A stretch of DNA of 64,000 nucleotides from a virus. Numbering within the stretch: the stretch's first letter is position 1; each line of letters begins with the position of its first letter. Shown here one piece after another: positions 59,827-64,000 of this stretch. The translations under genes and the position numbers were made by a program. A model generated the notes under the pieces. The model made no database searches and was not told where the DNA came from. It was given only the letters and a program-made list of their open reading frames with translations. The stretch spans positions 1 through 64,000 of IMG/VR virus record IMGVR_UViG_3300021139_000006; one strand, 5' to 3'.

Positions 59827-60134
59827 TAACAGACAAAATAAGAAAACTAGCCCAGGAAGGATTCGAAGATTTACACGTGCCGGTAGGATCTTTGGTAAAA
59901 CTAATAGACCTGATAGGGCATGAATTTCCTCTGTTAGTTAATGGGGCTAAAATATGGATACACACAGAAGGAGAACCATGGGATGGAATAGCCATGGAAA
60001 GAAATATATCGGATGGGAGTATAACAGAGATAGAGTTTGATGAGGAAGATGAAGAAATGTACCAGATGACTGTAAAGAGAAGACAGGACCACTTTGAACT
60101 TACAGAGAGGTTGAAGGAGTTTAACAGGGGGTGA
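59823..60134 (+). CDS. hypothetical acidic protein, 103 residues
   Basis: A mixed protein with an acidic end (EIEFDEEDEEMYQM). Last of the three coupled genes. It ends within a repeat GAGTTTAACAGGGGG that occurs twice (60117-60150). Confidence 0.5.
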   Translation: MITDKIRKLAQEGFEDLHVPVGSLVKLIDLIGHEFPLLVNGAKIWIHTEGEPWDGIAMERNISDGSITEIEFDEEDEEMYQMTVKRRQDHFELTERLKEFNRG

Positions 60135-60147
60135 AGAGTTTAACAGG

Positions 60148-60173
60148 GGGACATAGTTGTCCCTTTGTTGTTT
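60148..60173 (+). terminator. hairpin with T-rich tail
   Basis: GGGACA/TGTCCC with loop TAGT, followed by TTTGTTGTTT. It lies 14 bases after the last early gene. The 439-base gap 60135-60573 then has G-rich runs, a CGAAAA array, a promoter and an inverted repeat. Confidence 0.55.
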
Positions 60174-60320
60174 AGTATAGTGAAGTGATGGTTTAACCTC
60201 AGGGTCCAGGGGGAAGGGTAGCCGGAGCAGATCTTAGGGTTATTTTATATAATTATATATTATTTTAGATTTGGGGGATTTGGGGTGGGGTTAGAGAGGC
60301 AATCTGCTGGATCCCTCCAG

Positions 60321-60381
60321 CGAAAAAATTTCGTTAGTTACGAAAATTACTACTTTTTTACGAAAAAAATAAAACGAAAAC
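60321..60381. repeat. CGAAAA repeat array
   Basis: CGAAAA occurs at 60321, 60341, 60361 and 60375, the first three exactly 20 bases apart, in a run of A/T-rich DNA. Such evenly phased short repeats may be iterons or operator sites. They lie upstream of the promoter at 60445. Confidence 0.5.
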
Positions 60382-60444
60382 GATTGAAATTTACGATATT
60401 GGGAAACATATACCAAAAAGTTTGTCTGGTAACTTTGCAGCCCT

Positions 60445-60452
60445 TATCTTTG
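60445..60452 (+). promoter_or_regulatory. host-type promoter
   Basis: TATCTTTG with TTTG at 60421-60424 and a 20-base spacer. A second box TAACTTTG is at 60430-60437. It would drive the gene at 60574 and possibly the structured RNA beyond it. Confidence 0.65.
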
Positions 60453-60500
60453 CCATGCCATACCATTACTCACTAAAAACACCCTTAAGGGGCGACGGGT

Positions 60501-60537
60501 AAAGTATTGCCCATACTTTTACAATTAAAGTATGGTA
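60501..60537. promoter_or_regulatory. inverted/direct AAAGTAT repeats, candidate operator
   Basis: AAAGTAT (60501-60507) and ATACTTT (60513-60519) form a perfect inverted repeat with a 5-base loop, and a third AAAGTATGG copy begins at 60527. They lie between the promoter and the ATG at 60574, where a repressor could bind. Confidence 0.45.
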
Positions 60538-60573
60538 TTAATTAAAAGGCTTAAATAGCCACAATTTAAAGTT

Positions 60574-61302
60574 ATGAGTACAGAAGTAAACAATGTAGTA
60601 AAGGCAGTAGCAGCAAGGCAGCCAAAAGAAGTAAAGGCAGTAGCAGCAAGGCAGCCAAAAGAAGTAAAGGCAGTAATAGTAGGCAGCATTGCCGAAACCA
60701 CTGCCGAAAGTATCAAAGTAGAGATACTTAAACCAATGTTATCCAATTACAAGGCAGCAAAGGAAAGTGGTTTATTATCATTTAGGGTTGATTATATGCA
60801 GCCGCAAAGGATTGGGAAAGAAACCATATTTACCGAAGCAGCAATGTTATTGGATAATATTAGTGTGAAAGAACTAATAAACGTACTGCCCACTAAATTA
60901 GAACACATAAGGCAACACAAAGGCAAGAGTGTTAAGTTGGTATTGAATAACGATGTTTTATTTAATATCGATATTAATGCAGCTGCTAAAATGCAGCCTT
61001 ATATATTAGCCAAGTATCTTACTACATCACTATTTAGAGCTTATAGTAATGAAACAGACCTTACTGACATCGCTTTATTTATTAGCTATTTCCTTACTTT
61101 AGGCAATAGGTCAGTTTTGCCTAATATTGATGCCATAACCCTTTATGAAAGTAAGAGGGTCGAAAAGATTATAGTAGCCACTAACTACAATAATGCAAGA
61201 CAAGCAACTTTACACATCGTTTCAGATATGGCAAGCGCAAAGTTAATAGCCGAAACTGAAACGCTACAAAATAGCCTTAACGGGTTATTGCTTAACGCTT
61301 AA
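60574..61302 (+). CDS. hypothetical protein, 242 residues, with N-terminal 11-residue repeat
   Basis: Residues 9-35 contain VKAVAARQPKE twice and part of a third copy, an extended basic tail from an exact DNA duplication. The rest is alpha/beta (ETTAESIKVEILKPMLSNYK, then LLSFRVDYMQPQRIG, LPTKLEHIRQHKGKSVKLV) with no known motif. The codon usage and Ala-rich start look different from neighbours, and it stands alone between a 440-base and an 850-base non-coding stretch. It may have been acquired separately. A structured RNA starts 6 bases after its stop. Confidence 0.6.
   Translation: MSTEVNNVVKAVAARQPKEVKAVAARQPKEVKAVIVGSIAETTAESIKVEILKPMLSNYKAAKESGLLSFRVDYMQPQRIGKETIFTEAAMLLDNISVKELINVLPTKLEHIRQHKGKSVKLVLNNDVLFNIDINAAAKMQPYILAKYLTTSLFRAYSNETDLTDIALFISYFLTLGNRSVLPNIDAITLYESKRVEKIIVATNYNNARQATLHIVSDMASAKLIAETETLQNSLNGLLLNA
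60598..60675 (+). repeat. 33-bp exact tandem repeat inside a gene
   Basis: Two identical 33-base units (60598-60630 and 60631-60663) and 12 bases of a third. The unit is 11 codons, so the frame is kept. Confidence 0.85.
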
Positions 61303-61308
61303 TCCTTT

Positions 61309-61363
61309 GCAGCCTATTACACTAATTTAAGTTAGTGGGTAATGTCGGACATTAATAGGCTGC
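61309..61363. repeat. three-way-junction inverted repeat
   Basis: GCAGCCTATTA (61309-61319) pairs perfectly with TAATAGGCTGC (61353-61363). Inside are CACTAA/TTAGTG (61320-61337) and AATGT/ACATT (61341-61353). It starts 6 bases after the stop codon at 61302. Confidence 0.8.
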
Positions 61364-61574
61364 CTATTCTATCAATACAGCAATTTTGATAGGGTTTATT
61401 TAAGTGGTTAATTTGATAGGGTTAACCATTATTTTACGGCTGCAATAAAGCAATTTTGTAGCAACTTATTAACAGTTCTTTTGTAGGTTTATTGTATTGT
61501 ATTATCTTAACTGCTTAATTAATTTATTTTAGTTAGTTGCTTATCCCTTACAATAAACTTACAAAGCAAATATA

Positions 61575-61623
61575 ATAGCTTACTATATACACAACTTAAT
61601 TAAGTTAGTATGTAGTAGGCTAT
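61575..61623. repeat. 49-base imperfect palindrome
   Basis: Centred on AACTTAATTAAGTT (61593-61606, perfect), with further arms ATA/TAT, TACTA/TAGTA and ATAGC/GCTAT outward. It could extrude as a cruciform or fold as RNA. Confidence 0.75.
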
Positions 61624-61954
61624 ACTTGTTTGCACCACACCAATAAAAAAGATGACATACCACACCGAATAAGTGTGGCACAACCTTAATGTACTTTATG
61701 TACATTGGTTAATGTATATACAAAAATTTATACATTGATATAGGTATGTGCTGCAAAATATGCGTGTGATGTGGTATGCTCATTGAGTACTATATGCTGA
61801 CCTCTCTATATGTACTTTGCCGTAAGCAAGTGTATAGATGTAGCTATGTATGTGAGTAGCGACCACATACAGTTATCCTTACAACCATAACCAATGGTAA
61901 GGTAGTCAGGCAACTACAAAAATGGATCCACATAACACGTATGCAGTAACGTGT

Positions 61955-62046
61955 TTAATCCCCACAAGAAGGGTAAAACAACTATAATAAACTTGCAGTC
62001 GAAAGGCTACCTATGTGAGTAGGTTAATCCCCGCAAGAAGGGTAAA
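61955..62046 (+). repeat. two copies of a 23-base hairpin-associated repeat
   Basis: TTAATCCCC(A/G)CAAGAAGGGTAAA occurs at 61955-61977 and 62024-62046, 69 bases apart. Each copy follows a hairpin (AACACGT/ACGTGTT and ACCTA/TAGGT) and itself forms CCC/GGG with a C(A/G)CAAG loop. The repeated module is probably RNA structure. Confidence 0.7.
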
Positions 62047-62096
62047 GGTTGTACAATAGACTTGTATGTCTGCAAACATAGTGTAGTGGGCTTGCA

Positions 62097-62120
62097 GAGG
62101 GTTCGAGTCCCTCGCTACCT
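62097..62120 (+). other. tRNA T-arm and acceptor-like segment
   Basis: GAGGG-TTCGAGT-CCCTC is a perfect tRNA T-arm, followed by GCTACCT like a 3' acceptor strand. GCTACCT can pair with AGGTAGT at 61900-61906 (one G-U pair), about 200 bases upstream, but no D-arm or anticodon arm is found. It may be a tRNA remnant, an attachment-site copy, or a T-loop within the RNA. Confidence 0.5.
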
Positions 62121-62160
62121 CAAACCACCTGGATTGCAATCCCTTGCGATTCGGGTGTGT

Positions 62161-62192
62161 CCGTCTATATACAATTTATAGGCGGTGTTTTT
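62161..62192 (+). terminator. intrinsic terminator
   Basis: CCGTCTATA/TATAGGCGG (9 bp with one G-T pair), loop of 7 bases, followed by TGTTTTT. It ends the structured RNA region and precedes the ATG at 62232. Confidence 0.7.
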
Positions 62193-62231
62193 AACAAGGG
62201 GTACATTAGTTACTCCACAAAAAAGTTATGT

Positions 62232-62468
62232 ATGGATTTATTAATGCATCACACTCCTATGGGGTTCGCACCAAGAACGAACACCCTTAATATGGAGGAA
62301 TTTAGTGAGCACATTAAGTTGCTCACTACCTGTAAAGGTATGGGGTTATTTGACTATATCCTATTACTAAGGAATAGCCCATGTGCTACTCATAATAAGA
62401 TGGGTAGTAAATTAATCAAAGAAAACACAGAGGGACTGTGTTTTCAATTTCATCACCATAAAAATTAA
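62232..62468 (+). CDS. hypothetical protein, 78 residues
   Basis: The frame is open from a GTG at 62157, but that start lies inside a strong hairpin and terminator, so I use the first ATG at 62232 (MDLLMHHTPMGF). The protein is His/Met/Leu-rich with no known motif and ends HHHK. Codon use is unremarkable. Confidence is limited by the start choice. Confidence 0.45.
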   Translation: MDLLMHHTPMGFAPRTNTLNMEEFSEHIKLLTTCKGMGLFDYILLLRNSPCATHNKMGSKLIKENTEGLCFQFHHHKN

Positions 62469-62472
62469 GTAT

Positions 62473-62679
62473 ATGAAAAAGAATTTGGATCTACAAGGGT
62501 ATGAGTACTCTGAAAAATTATCCTCAAGGGAAAAGACTGTCCTAATGATAGTGGTTATAGTGATGATTGCCTTTACGCTTACAAGCTGTTACCACCAACA
62601 GTACGATTGTGCTGCACATTATAAAATAACCCAGTACTACTCTGGGAGGATTACCCCTGCCTATAAATTAGCCCACTAG
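62473..62679 (+). CDS. small membrane protein or lipoprotein
   Basis: The 68-residue protein has a charged N-terminus, a hydrophobic span (about residues 23-37, VLMIVVIVMIAFTL) and TSCYHQQ right after it, a possible lipobox with the Cys as anchor. The long N-terminal part before the span is unusual for a lipoprotein. It lies 4 bases after the previous gene. A lysis or envelope role is possible. Confidence 0.5.
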   Translation: MKKNLDLQGYEYSEKLSSREKTVLMIVVIVMIAFTLTSCYHQQYDCAAHYKITQYYSGRITPAYKLAH

Positions 62680-62769
62680 GAGGCTCAAGGCTGCCCTGTA
62701 ATGGGGTGGCTAAGGTGTATGTATTGTTTTATCTTTTAACTGCCCTAAATGGGCTTAAATTAAATTGTT

Positions 62770-63198
62770 ATGGAAAAGATGACTAAGTTCGAGTTCAATC
62801 TCGAAAAACAATCGTTTGCTAAGGGGAGTGATAATAGTGAGGTTGTATATGAACCTACTAAACCCTTTCCAAAAAGTGAAAAGGTTAACGCACTTGAATT
62901 ATCTTGGTGGAAAAAAACCGCTGAGAGAGTGTATGGTCGTCCTATTCCCCATAAGGAAGGGGATAGGTATATTCCCTTAGAGAAGGTAAAGGATGTAGAG
63001 TTAGTGGAAGGTAAAATACTCACTGAGTATAGAGCCTTAAATGGCTATCTTGACAAGCCTAAGGATAAGGGAAAGAGAAAAAGGTTCAAGATTCATACAT
63101 CTTGTGTAAGCACAATACCTAGTGGAAGGAGGGTGTATGAGGCAGCACAGAGAAAATGTATTCCTTACTTTCAAGCAAAAGCACTAGCACATGTATAA
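62770..63198 (+). CDS. hypothetical protein, 142 residues
   Basis: A charged protein (Lys/Glu rich) with a basic stretch DKPKDKGKRKRFKIH near residue 95 and a Cys-containing end. No motif is recognised. It overlaps the next gene by 8 bases. The 90-base gap upstream has a GCCC-TAAAT-GGGC hairpin and a TATCTTTT box. Confidence 0.5.
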   Translation: MEKMTKFEFNLEKQSFAKGSDNSEVVYEPTKPFPKSEKVNALELSWWKKTAERVYGRPIPHKEGDRYIPLEKVKDVELVEGKILTEYRALNGYLDKPKDKGKRKRFKIHTSCVSTIPSGRRVYEAAQRKCIPYFQAKALAHV

Positions 63199-63511
63199 GG
63201 AAATATTAGAAAAGGCCAGGAAACACTATACCTTCCACCTGGACCTTATGGAAGGTATGAGTGACGTAGGAGAGATGATAGAATATGCTCATAAGTACGA
63301 CATAGGCATGGGTCTGTGTTGGTACCTCATTATGAGGGCCGGCTATCACAGGGATGAGTATGAGGGAGGCATCTTTGATATTATCAAGAAGGTAAGTAAG
63401 GGTAATAGATACTACTTCGAGTATGCCTCTGATATGCACACTAAGGAGAAGGTATTACAGGCGATAGCTAAGAGAATAGAGTTGATTGATAGGGTTATGA
63501 AAAGGATGTAG
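63191..63511 (+). CDS. hypothetical protein, 106 residues
   Basis: A mostly helical protein (EILEKARKHYTFHLDLMEG, IGMGLCWYLIMRAGY). It is the last plus-strand gene, and is convergent with the minus-strand gene that ends 2 bases away, so no terminator space is left between them. Not recognised. Confidence 0.5.
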   Translation: MYKEILEKARKHYTFHLDLMEGMSDVGEMIEYAHKYDIGMGLCWYLIMRAGYHRDEYEGGIFDIIKKVSKGNRYYFEYASDMHTKEKVLQAIAKRIELIDRVMKRM

Positions 63512-63513
63512 GG

Positions 63514-64000
63514 TTACTCTAAGTTAGAGTTCTTAGTTTTGACAGCCTCTTTGAATATTTGATAATACTTGTCTATGGTATTTTTACTAAGCACTTTCTT
63601 ACGAGCCAATCCTTTTATAGTTATTTTACCTTCGAGTTCTAAGTCCCATTCATCTATTAACTTAGCCAATCTCTGCTTACTCTCTAATATTTTCTTCTTG
63701 ACTAGTTCATCTCTGCACACTTCTAGCTTGTCTTGTGTGGATAATTTACTCCTATTATTGTGGTCAAAGATTATATACCTGGGCTTATCGTGTATAGGGC
63801 TAAGTTCACCTTCATTCAACTGTTTGAATACTGTGTCTACAACTCTCTTCACATTAACTTCTTTGGAAGGCTTACTATAATATATTTCATTGACCCTTGA
63901 CATTATCTTGTAAGCTCTGGCATAGCTTATGGAAGGGTTAAGCCAAACTAAATTTGTACAGTAGCTGAGTAAGGTTTTATATTTGTTAGAGCATTTATTT
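63514..64000 (-). CDS. possible DNA-binding protein (N-terminus beyond the window)
   Basis: The frame stays open upstream of the internal Met at 63903 through to the right edge (codons reading SISYARAYKIMSRVNE), so the true start is outside. The visible part is basic and helical, ending with a helix-turn-helix-like segment ITIKGLARKKVLSKNTIDKY near the C-terminus. A regulator or replication-linked protein is possible. It marks a return to the minus strand. Confidence 0.5.
   Translation of the reverse strand, partial: NKCSNKYKTLLSYCTNLVWLNPSISYARAYKIMSRVNEIYYSKPSKEVNVKRVVDTVFKQLNEGELSPIHDKPRYIIFDHNNRSKLSTQDKLEVCRDELVKKKILESKQRLAKLIDEWDLELEGKITIKGLARKKVLSKNTIDKYYQIFKEAVKTKNSNLE

Larger units (their letters stand above)
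61309..62192 (+). ncRNA. candidate giant structured RNA (GOLLD/ROOL-like)
   Basis: About 880 bases without a credible gene, directly after a coding region and ending at an intrinsic terminator (62161-62192). Perfect or near-perfect stems include 61309-61363 (11 bp closing two inner hairpins), 61369-61392, 61483-61562 (13 of 14), 61575-61623, 61660-61678, 61688-61706, 61711-61736 (8 bp), 61847-61871 (8 bp), 61877-61902, 61933-61954 and 62126-62157 (14 bp with G-T pairs). A T-arm-like element is at 62097-62120. Size, hairpin density, phage location and a tRNA-like part suit the giant ornate RNA classes. No database match has been made. Confidence 0.55.

Noticed and set aside
60201-60218. Strong four-run G-quadruplex
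   Set aside because: Only three closely spaced G-runs are present here; a fourth is too far away for a confident call.
60285-60476. 63-codon plus-strand frame
   Set aside because: It crosses the CGAAAA array and promoter, has no plausible start context, and reads as low-complexity Lys-rich sequence.
61955-62046. CRISPR array
   Set aside because: Only two copies of a 23-base repeat 69 bases apart, with hairpins in between and no cas genes; it looks like repeated RNA structure.
61900-62120. Complete tRNA gene
   Set aside because: Only the T-arm and one acceptor strand fit; D-arm and anticodon arm are missing and the pairing partner is about 200 bases away.
62157-62231. GTG start at 62157 for the gene ending at 62468
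   Set aside because: The GTG lies in a 14-bp hairpin and the next codons are inside an intrinsic terminator; the first ATG at 62232 is more sensible.
1-64000. Temperate lifestyle
   Set aside because: No integrase, repressor of the CI type or partition genes were recognised; a lone tRNA-like fragment is not enough.

Overview
The window looks like about 64 kb of a T4-like (straight to contractile-tailed, large) virulent phage genome whose host is probably a member of the Bacteroidota. The phage assignment rests on a run of recognisable T4-type virion genes: terminase, portal, prohead protease, major capsid protein, neck, baseplate gp6/gp25 and the late sigma factor. The host assignment is an inference. 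It rests on several TTTG-N19/20-TAnnTTTG promoters (the Bacteroidota housekeeping form), few Shine-Dalgarno sequences, AT-rich DNA, and a secreted nuclease whose signal peptide ends in Phe-Ala-Gln. Both window edges cut genes.

Layout. Positions 1-52133 are one long block on the minus strand, so transcription runs from high to low coordinates. Read in that direction it holds: an HD phosphohydrolase, a membrane coiled-coil protein and a gp55-like late sigma factor (52.1-50.0 kb); baseplate hub, spike and wedge genes (49.6-43.9 kb); a holin/endolysin pair (44.0-43.1 kb); fibre and adhesin-like virion proteins including one of 1796 residues (42.4-33.0 kb); a group of small proteins whose N-termini resemble capsid-targeting leaders, with a DNA primase (33-23 kb); then the head cassette: terminase ATPase paralogue, large terminase, portal carrying an intein, core proteins, prohead protease, scaffold, major capsid protein, PhoH-like ATPase and neck/tail-completion proteins (22.3-2.8 kb); and finally two fibre-like proteins (2.7-0 kb). 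Tail sheath and tube genes were not recognised in this window.

From 52343 to 63511 genes run on the plus strand. They are mostly short, overlapping early-type genes: nucleases, a DNA methylase-like protein, a HicB-like protein, a T5orf172 protein, an exported DNA/RNA nuclease and many unknowns. A divergent promoter region at 52.13-52.34 kb separates the two blocks. The last gene (63514-64000) is on the minus strand and runs off the edge.

Regulation. The motif ATATTTAT, oriented with transcription, recurs just upstream of a dozen minus-strand gene starts and once upstream of a plus-strand gene. It is the best candidate late promoter element and a gp55-like sigma is encoded here. Host-type TAnnTTTG boxes precede the early genes.

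Two non-coding segments stand out. A stretch of about 880 nt (61309-62192) is packed with hairpins, holds a tRNA T-arm-like element and ends in a good intrinsic terminator, which fits the giant ornate phage RNAs (GOLLD/ROOL type). A shorter stretch of about 280 nt (25057-25336), also dense in hairpins and terminator-ended, follows a probable internal head protein gene. Other notable points are a degenerate second terminase ATPase next to the real one, five homing-type nuclease domains, and a cohort of candidate capsid-packaged proteins including one that may have an ADP-ribosyltransferase-like fold.
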